Source: Actinokineospora terrae (GTDB taxonomy: Bacteria; Actinomycetota; Actinomycetes; Mycobacteriales; Pseudonocardiaceae). From it: a stretch of DNA of 64,000 bases. The translations under genes and the position numbers were made by a program. Numbering within the stretch: the stretch's first letter is position 1; each line of letters opens with the position of its first letter. Of the stretch, positions 8,659 through 17,137 are shown piece after piece. Location: positions 186,001 through 250,000 of the forward strand of contig NZ_FOGI01000004.1 in assembly GCF_900111175.1 (NCBI RefSeq), in the 5' to 3' direction. Below the pieces are notes generated by a model. The model was not told the origin of the DNA, did not search any database, and worked only from the letters and a program-made list of their open reading frames with translations.

Positions 8659-8738
8659 GACTCCTCCTCCGCCCGGTCGCCGTACGGGCACGACACCCCC
8701 GCGCGGAGATTCTGCCCGCTCGGCGACGGCCCTCGGGG

Positions 8739-8774
8739 GACGTGGCCGCCGGCGTGTCCCCCGGCGGCCACGTC
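8739..8774 (-). terminator. 14-bp perfect hairpin after RNase gene
   Basis: Arms GACGTGGCCGCCGG (8739-8752) and CCGGCGGCCACGTC (8761-8774), loop of 8. It lies 40 nt past the stop of the RNase gene on the minus strand. There is no T-run, as is common for terminators in this GC range. Confidence 0.65.
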
Positions 8775-8814
8775 GCGACCTCGGTCGGACCCGGTAGGGA
8801 CTGGTCGGTAGGGA

Positions 8815-9270
8815 CTAGAAGGTGATCAGGCGGAACGAGGCGTAGTGGTCGGAGGTGTAGAAGTACTCACCGCCGTTGCCGGTGACGATGCGGCGGGCGC
8901 CCCTGGTCGAGGAGCCGGGGGTCTTGACCGTGTACTCGTGGTAGTAGCCGGTCGAGCAGGCGGGGAGGATCCGCTCGCGGTTCTGGAAGACGACGCCGTC
9001 CTGCGGGTACGGGAACGGACCGCCGGCGCGGATAAGACGGTAGGTGTCGGTGGCCTGCGAGGGCAGGCTCGACAGGGCGACGCGGGTGTAAGAGGACGTA
9101 TTGCCACACGCGGGCTGGGCGGCGGAGACAGGGGTGGCGACCGGGGTCGCGGTTGCCTGTCCGCCGAAGAAGCCGAGCGCGGCGAAGACGAGGGCGAGCA
9201 CGGCGGTGACGCTCTTGGTCCTGGTCACCTGGGACTGCACAGCGGGGGACTTCACAGCGAGGTTGCTCAT
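8815..9270 (-). CDS. secreted guanyl-specific ribonuclease, RNase Sa / N1-T1 family
   Basis: 151 residues: signal segment (VTAVLALVFAALGFFGGQATA, about 22-42), short linker, then an RNase Sa-like domain of about 97 residues. Diagnostic segments are LSSLPSQATDTYRLI, GPFPYPQDGVVFQNRE, YHEYTVKTPG (catalytic Glu), TRGARRIVTG (Arg) and TSDHYASF (His acid). RNase Sa enzymes from Streptomyces cut single-stranded RNA after G outside the cell. No barstar-like inhibitor gene is seen nearby. It stands alone between sepIVA and a GNAT gene, with its own terminator. Confidence 0.9.
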   Translation of the reverse strand: MSNLAVKSPAVQSQVTRTKSVTAVLALVFAALGFFGGQATATPVATPVSAAQPACGNTSSYTRVALSSLPSQATDTYRLIRAGGPFPYPQDGVVFQNRERILPACSTGYYHEYTVKTPGSSTRGARRIVTGNGGEYFYTSDHYASFRLITF

Positions 9271-9336
9271 TCACCGAAAGTAACCAGGTTGGGTGATCAT
9301 CAGCTGTCGGTGGCGTGAACCGGGCTGTGGCAGGCT

Positions 9337-9783
9337 GTGAACGTGCTGATCCGCCCCGCCCGCGCCGAGGACGTCCCCGCGATCGTGGCCATGCTCGCCG
9401 ACGACCCGCTCGGCGCGACGCGCGAGCAGCCGGGCGACCCGCGCTACGACGAGGCGTACGCCGAGATCGCGGCCGACCCGAGGCAGCTGCTGGTGGTGGC
9501 CGAGGTCGACGACGAGGTGGTCGGGACGCTCCAGCTGACGCTGACGCCGGGGCTGTCCCGGTTGGGGGCGACCCGCGCCACGATCGAGGGAGTGCGGGTC
9601 CACTCGGCGCACCGCGGCAGCGGACTGGGCCAGGCGCTCATCGAATGGGCGGTGCGCGAGGCCGGGGACCGCGGCGCGATCATGGTGCAGCTGACCACCG
9701 ACGTGTCCCGCAAGGACGCCCACCGCTTCTACGAACGCCTGGGATTCGTAGCCAGCCACATCGGGATGAAGCTGCCGTTGTAA
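9337..9783 (+). CDS. GNAT-family N-acetyltransferase
   Basis: 148 residues. Starts NVLIRPARAEDVPAIVAML and carries the acetyl-CoA loop VHSAHRGSGLGQALIEWA, followed by DAHRFYERLGFVASHIGMKL at the end; this arrangement is typical of single-domain GNAT enzymes that acetylate small amines or peptides. GTG start at 9337. It faces coaD convergently with a 71-bp gap. Substrate unknown. Confidence 0.88.
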   Translation: MNVLIRPARAEDVPAIVAMLADDPLGATREQPGDPRYDEAYAEIAADPRQLLVVAEVDDEVVGTLQLTLTPGLSRLGATRATIEGVRVHSAHRGSGLGQALIEWAVREAGDRGAIMVQLTTDVSRKDAHRFYERLGFVASHIGMKLPL

Positions 9784-9854
9784 CACTCTCTCCCGCCACC
9801 CACCCCCACGTCCCCGCCCGGCATCGTTCCCCAGTTGGCAGCGACGGTCCGGTG

Positions 9855-10346
9855 TCAGTCGGCGGCCCGGTTCTCGGCCAGGCGGGCGAGGAGTCGCTTG
9901 TGCACGGTGGGCGGGAGCAGGTGGGTGACGTCGCCGCCGTAGGTCGCGACCTCCTTGACCAGGGAGCTGGACAGGAAGCTGTTGAGCGGCTTGGTCGGCA
10001 TGAACATGGTCTCGACGCCGGTGAGGCCCTGGTTCATCTGGGCCATCTGCAGCTCGTAGTCGAAGTCGCTGACCGCGCGCAGGCCCTTGACGATGGCCTG
10101 GACGTCGCGTTCGCGGCAGAAGTCGACCAGCAGGCCGTGCCAGGAGTCGACCCGCACGTTGGGCAGGTGCGCCGCGGTCTCGGCCAGCAGCGCCAGCCGT
10201 TCGTCGACGGTGAACAGCCCGCGCTTGCTCTTGTTGATCATGACGGCGACCACGACCTCGTCGAACAGGGCGGCGGCCCGCTCGATGATGTCGAGGTGGC
10301 CGTTGGTTGGCGGGTCGTATGAGCCCGGGCAGACCGCGCGCGTCAT
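9855..10346 (-). CDS. coaD: phosphopantetheine adenylyltransferase
   Basis: 163 residues. Adds AMP to 4'-phosphopantetheine in coenzyme A synthesis. The nucleotidyltransferase motif TNGH sits in [14 protein letters not shown] near the N-terminus; [19 protein letters not shown] and the adenine-binding [12 protein letters not shown] segment are present. ATG at 10344-10346 begins at the conserved M-T-R-A-V-C-P-G-S, so longer upstream frames are not used. It lies 52 bp downstream of rsmD in the same direction, the conserved rsmD-coaD pair. Confidence 0.97.
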   Translation of the reverse strand: MTRAVCPGSYDPPTNGHLDIIERAAALFDEVVVAVMINKSKRGLFTVDERLALLAETAAHLPNVRVDSWHGLLVDFCRERDVQAIVKGLRAVSDFDYELQMAQMNQGLTGVETMFMPTKPLNSFLSSSLVKEVATYGGDVTHLLPPTVHKRLLARLAENRAAD

Positions 10347-10398
10347 GATCCGGACCGTAGCAGCCGGACCGGCCGCGCACGGGCCGCTGTCACCGCGC

Positions 10399-10956
10399 TC
10401 ACCCGGGTCGGTGGGCCGCCCAGTGCACTGTGGTCTCCCCGTAGCGGCGGGAGCGGGTGGGCACCAGCGCGGCGGGCCACCTCGGGTCACCGGACCGGGT
10501 GGACCGCTCCACCACGACGGTGGCGTCCTCGGCGAGCCAGCCCACCGCGAGCGCGGCCAGCACCTCCGCCAGCTCCGCGTCGTCGAGGGCGTACGGGGGG
10601 TCGGCGAAGACCAGGTCGTAGGGGCGGCCCGGGGGGACGGCGAGCACGCGGTCCACCCGGGAGGCGCGGATGTCGACGCCGGGGAGCGCGACGGTCTCGG
10701 CGTTGCGGCGCAGCACGGTCACGGCGGTGCGGTCGTGTTCGACCAGGGTGACCAGGGCGGCGCCGCGGGAGAGGGCTTCCAGACCCAGCGCGCCGGAGCC
10801 CGCGTAGAGGTCGAGGACCCTGGCCCCGTCGAGGTCGACCGCGGCGGCGAGCGCGCTGAACAGGGACTCCCTGACCCGGTCGGCGGTGGGCCGCGTCCCC
10901 TTGGGCGGCACGGCCAGCCTGCGGCCACCGGCGACGCCCGCCACGATCCTGGTCAC
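10399..10956 (-). CDS. rsmD: 16S rRNA (guanine(966)-N(2))-methyltransferase
   Basis: 185 residues. SAM-dependent methylation of G966 in 16S rRNA. Motifs: [16 protein letters not shown] near the start, [10 protein letters not shown], the SAM loop [20 protein letters not shown] and the catalytic FADPPY. GTG at 10954-10956 is chosen as the first residue of the conserved VTRI.AG start. The divergent neighbour is the HelR-like gene, with a 23-bp tandem repeat between them. Confidence 0.95.
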   Translation of the reverse strand: MTRIVAGVAGGRRLAVPPKGTRPTADRVRESLFSALAAAVDLDGARVLDLYAGSGALGLEALSRGAALVTLVEHDRTAVTVLRRNAETVALPGVDIRASRVDRVLAVPPGRPYDLVFADPPYALDDAELAEVLAALAVGWLAEDATVVVERSTRSGDPRWPAALVPTRSRRYGETTVHWAAHRPG

Positions 10957-10996
10957 CCGGTCATCGTGCCCGACGACCGCCCGCTCGCCGGGAACC

Positions 10997-11073
10997 GGGT
11001 GAGTCCGGGGGCGGTGGGTGGGTGAGGCAGGGGGCGGCGGGCGGGTGAGGCAGGGGGCGGTGGGCGGGTGAGG
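10997..11073. repeat. 23-bp tandem repeat in the rsmD/helR divergent promoter region
   Basis: The heptamer GGGTGAG recurs exactly 23 bp apart at 10997, 11020, 11043 and 11066, inside units of the type GGGTGAGGCAGGGGGCGG(T/C)GG. Units 2 and 3 are nearly identical; unit 1 differs slightly and unit 4 is cut short. It lies in the 206-bp gap between the divergent rsmD and helR-like starts, so copy number could affect either promoter. Confidence 0.9.
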
Positions 11074-11162
11074 CACAGCACATCCACCCGGCGACCGATT
11101 CACCCGCGCACGCGAACGCGTAATCTCACTCTTCCGTCCGAAGAACACCCCGGGAGAGCTGC

Positions 11163-13250
11163 GTGTCGGAAACCTCTGTGAGAGAGGCCGAGATCGCGGT
11201 CGAGCAGAAGCACGTCGACGTCGTCTACGCCCGCGTCGCCGAGATGCGGCACGAGGCGGAGGCCATGCGCACCCGGGGTGACGCGCTCGCCCACGGCGCG
11301 CGCAACGAGGCCGTGTTCGAGCAGGCCGCGATGCTGTTCGAGCGGGACGTGATGGTCCGCCACGCCACCCAGATCCTGCGCACGCTCGACGCCGAGCACG
11401 AGGGCCTGGTGTTCGGCCGGTTGGACAGCACCGACGGCGAGACGCAGTACGTCGGCAGGCTTGGGGTGCGCGACGGGGACTTCGAGAACCTGGTGACCGA
11501 CTGGCGCGCACCCGCCGCGGCGCCGTTCTACCAGGCGACGGCCGAGATGCCGATGCAGGTGATCCGGCGCAGGGTGATCCGCTCGACCGGACAGTCCGTG
11601 GTCGACATCGACGACGACCTGCTGATGCCGGAGAGCAGGCTGGACTCGATGGCGGTGGTCGGCGAGGGTGCGCTGATCGCGAGCCTGACCAGGGCGCGCG
11701 GCGAGAACATGCGCGACATCGTCGCCACCATCCAGAAGGAGCAGGACGAGGCGATCCGGGCGCCGTGGCGCGGGGTCACCGAGATCACCGGCGGGCCGGG
11801 CACCGGCAAGACGGCGGTCGCGCTGCACCGGGTGGCGTACCTGCTCTACCGGGACCGGCGGCGGATGGGCGGCACGGGCGTGCTCGTGGTCGGCCCGTCG
11901 CCCGCGTTCACCTCGTACATCTCGCGCGTCCTGCCGTCGATGGGCGAGGACAACGTGGAGCTGCGGTCGCTGTCGGACCTGCTCGACGGCGCGGCGGCGA
12001 CCAGGGTGGACCCGGCGCCGGTCGCCGCGGTCAAGGGGTCGCTGCAGATGCGCCGGATCCTCAAGCGCGCGATCCGCGAGGCCCCGGTGGACGCGCCGAC
12101 CGAGCTGCGGATCATGTACCGGGGCGAGGTGCTCAAGCTCGAGGCGCGGGACCTGGTGGGGGTGCGCGCCGCGGTGCACAACGGGCGCAGGCCGCCGAAC
12201 CAGTCGCGAGTGGACGCCGCGGAGGCGTTGCTGGAAGCGTTGTGGCGCAAGGCGGACTCGTACGAGGACTATCCGGTGAAGCGGGCGGAGCTGATCCGCG
12301 ACATCGGTGAGCGCATCGATTTCCACAAGTTCGTGGTCATGTGGTGGCAGCTGCTGTCGCCCGCGGAGGTGTTGCGCGGTCTCGCCGACCGCAAGGTGCT
12401 GGCGCGGGCCGCCGGGCGGGTGCTCACCCGGTCCGAAGTGGACATGGTGGCGGACTCGTGGACCAAGCCGGGCTGGTCGGTGGCCGACATCGCGCTGCTC
12501 GACGAACTGCGCGTGCTGCTGGGCAGGCCCCCGAAGCGGCGCAGGCGGGTGGAGCACGACCCGTTCGCCCCGGTGTCGGTCGCCAGCGGCCGCCGCCAGG
12601 ACTACGACGAGTACTCCCACATCGTCGTCGACGAGGCCCAGGACCTGTCCCCCATGCAGTGGCGCATGGTCGGCCGCCGCGGCAAGTACGCCAGCTGGAC
12701 CGTCGTCGGCGACCCGGTGCAGAGCTCCTGGCCGGACCCCGCCGAGGCCCGACAGGCCATGGACGCGGCCTTCGGCGGCCCCCGAACCCAACGCCGCCGC
12801 TTCGGCCTGCGCACCAACTACCGCAACTCGGCCGAGATCTTCGACCTGGCAGGCAAGGTAGTCCGCGACGTCGCCACCCCCGACCAACTCCCCCACGCCG
12901 TCCGCTCCACCGGCGTCGACCCGATCATCCTGGTCACCACCGCCCTGACGAAGTCCGCGATCGAGTCAGCCCAAGACCTCCTGACCACAGTCGACGGCAC
13001 AGTAGGCATCATCACCGCCACCAGCCGCGTCGACACCTTGCGCACGGCAGCCGAAGAAGTCGGCAACCCCCGCCTCCGCGTAGTAGACGGCCTGGAGTCG
13101 AAGGGCTTGGAGTACGACGCGGTGGTCTTGGTGGAACCGGAGGAGCTCATCCGCGAGTCCTCCACCGGCCCCCGCACCCTCTACGTGGCCTTGACCCGAG
13201 CCACCCAACGCCTCACCGTAATCACCTCAAACCCCACCTGGCCCGACTAA
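11163..13250 (+). CDS. helR: HelR/HelD-like RNA polymerase recycling ATPase (UvrD/Rep superfamily)
   Basis: 695 residues. The N-terminal 60-70 residues (REAEIAVEQKHVDVVYARVAEM...) form a helical coiled-coil arm, as in HelD proteins that enter the RNA polymerase channels. The superfamily 1 core follows: GGPGTGKTAVALHR (Walker A, about 209), DEYSHIVVDEAQDLSPMQW (Walker B, about 488), GDPVQSSWPD, FGLRTNYRNS, GLESKGLEYDAVVLVEP and TRATQRLTVIT at the C-terminus. HelR of Streptomyces releases RNA polymerase from DNA and protects it from rifamycins; this protein is of the same class. GTG start at 11163 follows GGGAGAG. I do not see the inverted repeat of a rifamycin-associated element upstream. The name is by family resemblance. 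Confidence 0.8.
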   Translation: MSETSVREAEIAVEQKHVDVVYARVAEMRHEAEAMRTRGDALAHGARNEAVFEQAAMLFERDVMVRHATQILRTLDAEHEGLVFGRLDSTDGETQYVGRLGVRDGDFENLVTDWRAPAAAPFYQATAEMPMQVIRRRVIRSTGQSVVDIDDDLLMPESRLDSMAVVGEGALIASLTRARGENMRDIVATIQKEQDEAIRAPWRGVTEITGGPGTGKTAVALHRVAYLLYRDRRRMGGTGVLVVGPSPAFTSYISRVLPSMGEDNVELRSLSDLLDGAAATRVDPAPVAAVKGSLQMRRILKRAIREAPVDAPTELRIMYRGEVLKLEARDLVGVRAAVHNGRRPPNQSRVDAAEALLEALWRKADSYEDYPVKRAELIRDIGERIDFHKFVVMWWQLLSPAEVLRGLADRKVLARAAGRVLTRSEVDMVADSWTKPGWSVADIALLDELRVLLGRPPKRRRRVEHDPFAPVSVASGRRQDYDEYSHIVVDEAQDLSPMQWRMVGRRGKYASWTVVGDPVQSSWPDPAEARQAMDAAFGGPRTQRRRFGLRTNYRNSAEIFDLAGKVVRDVATPDQLPHAVRSTGVDPIILVTTALTKSAIESAQDLLTTVDGTVGIITATSRVDTLRTAAEEVGNPRLRVVDGLESKGLEYDAVVLVEPEELIRESSTGPRTLYVALTRATQRLTVITSNPTWPD

Positions 13251-13399
13251 CCCCTGAACGCTCCGGGCGGCGTAGGAGAGCAGCAGTACCCACGCCTTCA
13301 CAGACGTTGGCCCACACCCGGCCCTCACAGACGTTGGCCCTCGCGCGCCCCTCTACGACGTTGGCCCTGAATCGCTCCTCGGAGTCGCTGGTGCCAACT
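13251..13399. repeat. 27-28 bp GTTGG repeat array flanking palindromic element copy 1
   Basis: CAGACGTTGGCCC at 13301 and 13328, and ACGACGTTGGCCC at about 13356, give a 27-28 bp period. Then comes a stretch with the small hairpin GCTCCTCGGAG before the palindrome at 13400. The reverse complement of 53414-53540 is homologous over the same span, so this array belongs to the larger element shared by copies 1 and 2. Confidence 0.8.
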
Positions 13400-13544
13400 G
13401 CTCGATGGGGTGGACTTGTTTTGTGTGGGGGAGCAGTGCCCGTAGCGTCGTCCACGCGGCAGGGCCTGCTTTTCGGCCCCTGCTTTGTGGTTCTGCCACG
13501 GGTGCTGCCAAGGCCCCGCACAAAACAAGTCCACCCCATCGAGC
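13400..13544 (+). repeat. 145-bp palindromic repeat element, copy 1
   Basis: 31-bp terminal inverted repeats (13400-13430 and 13514-13544), starting GCTCGATGGGGTGGACTTG, differ at one position. The interior folds further: GCAGGGCC and GGCCCCTGC flank TGCTTTTC, and CCCGT pairs with ACGGG, so the whole element can form one long imperfect hairpin. The same 145-bp length recurs at 53269 and 56801. It sits downstream of helR in the direction of transcription. No reading frame inside is conserved. Confidence 0.95.
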
Positions 13545-13822
13545 AAAGCTCAAAACTCGCGCCCAGGCCAATGCCGAAGGCGAGGCGAGATCATCGACGG
13601 CGAAGCCGAGACCAAGAGCCGGACTGCCCTCAGCTCAAGATCAACCCACCAAAGCCCCCCCCCGAACTGCCCCAAACGGGCCACCACTTGCACGATCAGG
13701 GGTCGCACAAGACTGGATTGACGATTCCCCGAATAGCCCTCACAGCACTATCGAGGCAGTCCCACTAGAGCCGCACACTCTCAACCTGCCAGCGAAACAT
13801 TTCGTCGACTGCGAACGACTTA
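13545..13822. other. gene-free flank of repeat copy 1
   Basis: The first 75 bp match the outer flank of copy 2 in reverse complement (shared AATGCCGAAGGCGAG). The rest, to the next gene, is of lower G+C with a homopolymer of eight or nine C near 13655. I see no gene or RNA in it. Confidence 0.6.
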
Positions 13823-14326
13823 GTGTCCGTGCCGATCAACATTGTCGCCATCTGCCTATCGGGCATCGCTCTGATAGCGTCGACCATACTCGCGACGCAG
13901 CAACGGAATCTTCAACGAAGGTCGACCTTCCTCCCCGCCTACGTGCTGCTACTCAACGAGTTCCGTTCAGGCGACTTCCACGACAATTATGCATTCATCT
14001 GCTCAAAGCTCAGACAGGAGTACGACGCCGAACTGGGCATATCGGGACTTCCCAAGGAGGTCCGAGATGCTGTCTATAGCGTCGCGTACTTCTACCAAGG
14101 ACTAGCAGTCTTGCGGGGCACGAAGATTCTGGATCCTGAGCTTCTTTCCAGCGTGAACTACCGCGCCGTCAAGCTGTGGCAAGCTATAGAGGTGTTCGTT
14201 AAGGCCGAGCGTGAGCTACTCGGAGCAGACAGCATTTCCCCGTTCCGGACACTCGAAAAATACGTATCCGAGACGCAAGCGAGGGGTCGGCGACGGCCAA
14301 AGTACTCCGATCTGGACACGCTGTAG
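13823..14326 (+). CDS. DUF4760-like single-pass membrane protein
   Basis: 167 residues. An N-terminal transmembrane segment (INIVAICLSGIALIASTILA, about 5-24) is followed by a cytoplasmic helical domain with LLNEFRSGDFHDNYAFICSKL and SVAYFYQGLAVL, a pattern seen in DUF4760 proteins of unknown function. GTG start at 13823. Base composition is clearly lower in G+C than neighbouring genes (many AT-ending codons), which suggests recent acquisition, next to the repeat element. No partner gene is adjacent. Confidence 0.65.
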   Translation: MSVPINIVAICLSGIALIASTILATQQRNLQRRSTFLPAYVLLLNEFRSGDFHDNYAFICSKLRQEYDAELGISGLPKEVRDAVYSVAYFYQGLAVLRGTKILDPELLSSVNYRAVKLWQAIEVFVKAERELLGADSISPFRTLEKYVSETQARGRRRPKYSDLDTL

Positions 14327-14536
14327 CTCCTTGCGCCAAGCGACTTGCCAGCACTCGCGCCACGCTGGGTAGACACCTCTGCGTGGCGGGCGTCTACCGA
14401 TCATCGACGAAACGCCACCCTGAGGGCCTGCGAAAGAATCGCCACAGCGACCCGAACCGAGTCCGTCGCACAACGCCTCCAGCAAGCTGTTGCGGAGCGA
14501 GAGACTGGCAAGCAGTCCTACGGGCCACCCCGCCCC

Positions 14537-16840
14537 TCAAGCACTCCGCGGCCGAGCATGGTCAGCGAACCACCGCGGCAACTGCGCCCGTCTCCGCAGC
14601 CCCAACTTCGGCAGCAACCGCCGCACATGCGTCTCCACCGTCCGGACCCCGATCCGCAGCAGCTCAGCGATCTCCCGATTGCTCAACCCCTGCGCCGCCA
14701 GCTCGGCCACTTCCCGCTCCCGAGCAGTGATCTCCAACCACGGATCGTCCACAGTAGACACCTCGGCCAACGCGACAGCCTGCCCCTCAGCCTGCCCCAG
14801 CCCAGCCCCGGACTCGAACAGCTCCCGGTACCTAGCCAGCCCCAAAGCACGCAAGCACTGACGCTCAACCTCGGTGTGCAGGTCGCCGAAGGGGGGCATG
14901 GCGATGATCTGGACGCCGGTTGTGGTGCGGAGGGTGTGGGTTACGCCGAGGGCTTGGGTGGCGTGGGTGTGGTCCCCCGCGGCGGCGAGGGACCAGGCTA
15001 TGCCGTGGATGCTCCAGACGGCGCCCCAGCGTTCGTCCCAGGAGCGTTGTTCGGCCAGGGAGCGGCGGAACAGGGTCACCGCCCGGGTCGGGGAGCCGTG
15101 GCGGAGTTCGGTGAGGGCCTGGACCCAGCGGGTCCAGCTGGTGGCCCAGGCGGCGCCGTGGGTGGTGGCCTCGGTGTGGATCTCGGCGCTGACCGCGCGG
15201 GCCTGGGTGGCGGTGCCGAGGAACGCGGCGGCCATGCCCCAGAACAGGCCCGCCATGTGCGCGGCGCCGCGGCGGCCCGCGGTGGACAGTTCCTGCCTGG
15301 CGCGGGCGAGCTGGTGGATGGCGGCCGAGTCGCCGTTGATGACCAGGCGGTGGGTGCCCTCGGCGAAGGCGGTGGCCGGGTCGCGCGGGGCGAGGGCCCG
15401 GCAGCGCGCCAGGGCGGCGTCCGCGCGGGCCTTGTCGCCCATGCAGACCGCGATCCAGCACGCGTTCACCGCGGCCTCGACCCGCGGCGGCAGCGGTGAG
15501 GACGGCGGCTGCACGGCCAGCAGCTGGTTGAGCCAGTGGTAGCCCTCGCGGATGGTGCCGCGGAAGAACCACACCCGCAGGTTCGCCAGCGCGGCCGCGA
15601 TGCCCAGGCCCACCACGGCGGTCTCGCCGCCGGTGTCGCTGGCGTACTGCATGGCGGCGCGCAGGTTCGCGAACTCGGCGACCGCGCGGTTGACCCAGTG
15701 CAGTTCCCGTTCTCCAGGGGCGAACCACTTCGCGGCCGCCGTGGTGGCGAAGTCGTGGTAGTGCCGCAGGTGCCGGTCGCGCACCTGCGCGGTCTCGCCG
15801 CGGTCGGCGAGCCGCTCCCCCGCGTACTGCCTGGTCGTCTCCAGCATCCGGTAGCGGGCGACGCCGTCCTCGCCGCAGCGGTCCAGCACGGACTTCTGGA
15901 TCAGACCGTCCACCAGGTCGAGCACCCGGTCCCTGGTGATCACCGCGCCGTCCGCGCAGACGTCCTCGGCCGCGTCGAGGTCGAACCCGGCCTCGAACAC
16001 CGAGAGCCGCTCCCAGGCGAGCTGCTCCTGCACGTCGCAGAGGCGGTGGGTGCAGTCGAGGACCCCGACCAGCGCGCGGTGGTGCGGGGCCAGGTCACGC
16101 CGCCGCGACGCCAGGACCGTGAACGCGCTGTCGAGCCGGTGCGCCAACTGCCCGACGGTCAGCGTCCGCAGCCGGGCGGCGGCCAGGGTCGTGGCCAGCG
16201 GCAGGCCGTCGAGCCTGCGCACCAGGTGGACCACGTCGGCCAGGTTGGCGGCGGTGACGGCGAAGTCCGGGGTGGCCTCACCGGCCCGGTCGACCAGCAG
16301 CCGCACCGAGTCGGTCGCCAGCACGTCCGCCAGCGCGGCGCCGGGTGCGGGCAGTGCCAACGGTTCCAACCGGTACAGCCGCTCCCCCGGCACGTGCAGC
16401 GGCGCGATCCGGCTCGTCGCGACCACCCGCAGCGCGGGGGCGCTGGCCAGCAGCGCGGCGGCCAGGTCGGCGACCTCGCCTGCCAGGTGCTCGCAGTTGT
16501 CCAGCACCAGCAAGGCGGCGCGCTCGCCGAAGTGGTCCACCAGGGCCGCCAGCGGGGGCCGCGCGGAGTGGTCGCGGACACCGACCGAGTCGGCGACGAC
16601 CGTCGCGAGGAGACCGGGGTCGGCCACCTGGGTGAGGTCGGCGAAGTGCACCGGCGCCGGGTAGTCCGGCACCATCCGGCGCACCAGCTCGGTCTTCCCG
16701 ACGCCACCGGCGCCGTGGACGGTCAGCATCCTGGTGGCGCGCACGCGGTCGGCGAGCAGGCGCAGGTCGCGGTCCCGGCCGACGAACGTCGAGACCGGAA
16801 CGCGCCGCGCCGCGGTCAGCTCGTCCCCAGTGGCCACCAA
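14537..16840 (-). CDS. LuxR-family transcriptional regulator with AAA/NB-ARC-type ATPase and TPR-like region
   Basis: 767 residues. The N-terminal ATPase has Walker A GAGGVGKTELVRR near 45, Walker B ALLVLDNCEHL near 120, and VVATSRIAPLHVPGE (sensor region). The middle 400 residues are helical and Ala/Leu/Trp-rich, TPR-like. The C-terminal LuxR helix-turn-helix is TAREREVAELAAQGLSNREI...VRTVETHVRRLL. Proteins of this type are large activators in actinobacteria, often for secondary metabolism or stress, but no biosynthetic cluster is present here. It is transcribed alone, convergent with the DUF4760-like gene. Confidence 0.88.
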   Translation of the reverse strand: MVATGDELTAARRVPVSTFVGRDRDLRLLADRVRATRMLTVHGAGGVGKTELVRRMVPDYPAPVHFADLTQVADPGLLATVVADSVGVRDHSARPPLAALVDHFGERAALLVLDNCEHLAGEVADLAAALLASAPALRVVATSRIAPLHVPGERLYRLEPLALPAPGAALADVLATDSVRLLVDRAGEATPDFAVTAANLADVVHLVRRLDGLPLATTLAAARLRTLTVGQLAHRLDSAFTVLASRRRDLAPHHRALVGVLDCTHRLCDVQEQLAWERLSVFEAGFDLDAAEDVCADGAVITRDRVLDLVDGLIQKSVLDRCGEDGVARYRMLETTRQYAGERLADRGETAQVRDRHLRHYHDFATTAAAKWFAPGERELHWVNRAVAEFANLRAAMQYASDTGGETAVVGLGIAAALANLRVWFFRGTIREGYHWLNQLLAVQPPSSPLPPRVEAAVNACWIAVCMGDKARADAALARCRALAPRDPATAFAEGTHRLVINGDSAAIHQLARARQELSTAGRRGAAHMAGLFWGMAAAFLGTATQARAVSAEIHTEATTHGAAWATSWTRWVQALTELRHGSPTRAVTLFRRSLAEQRSWDERWGAVWSIHGIAWSLAAAGDHTHATQALGVTHTLRTTTGVQIIAMPPFGDLHTEVERQCLRALGLARYRELFESGAGLGQAEGQAVALAEVSTVDDPWLEITAREREVAELAAQGLSNREIAELLRIGVRTVETHVRRLLPKLGLRRRAQLPRWFADHARPRSA

Positions 16841-17137
16841 GCCACCCTAGGCCGATCGCCCGGCGGGCCGCCCGACGCCGCAGCCCACCCCCAAGCGCGC
16901 ACCACGGGCTGGGAGCAGGCGGCCCGCACCAGCACCCCGACCCCCGGATGTCTACTCGGCGGCGGCGCCGCACTCCACCGCCACGGCGGCCCCGGAGCGG
17001 GTGCGGGCGCATTGGCCTGGGCTTTCACCGCGTCCTGGGAGCCAGGTCACGCCCGGGGTACGTAGTTTCCCGGACAGGCAGCACCCCACCGCCCCGCTGT
17101 CGTCAACGGGTGCGGTGGGGTGCGGACCGGCAGTTTC
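16841..17137. other. 297-bp gap between the LuxR regulator start and pyc end
   Basis: Apart from the pyc terminator hairpin at its right end, no gene, RNA or clear repeat is visible. The LuxR-type regulator promoter must lie in the left part, but no -35/-10 pair stands out. Confidence 0.5.
17081..17123 (-). terminator. 12-bp stem hairpin after pyc
   Basis: GCACCCCACCGC (17081-17092) pairs perfectly with GCGGTGGGGTGC (17112-17123), 19-nt loop. It begins 14 nt past the pyc stop on the minus strand. Confidence 0.65.

Noticed and set aside
13400..13544. Insertion sequence
   Set aside because: Only 145 bp, no transposase frame, and the arms are part of one hairpin; treated as a palindromic repeat element.
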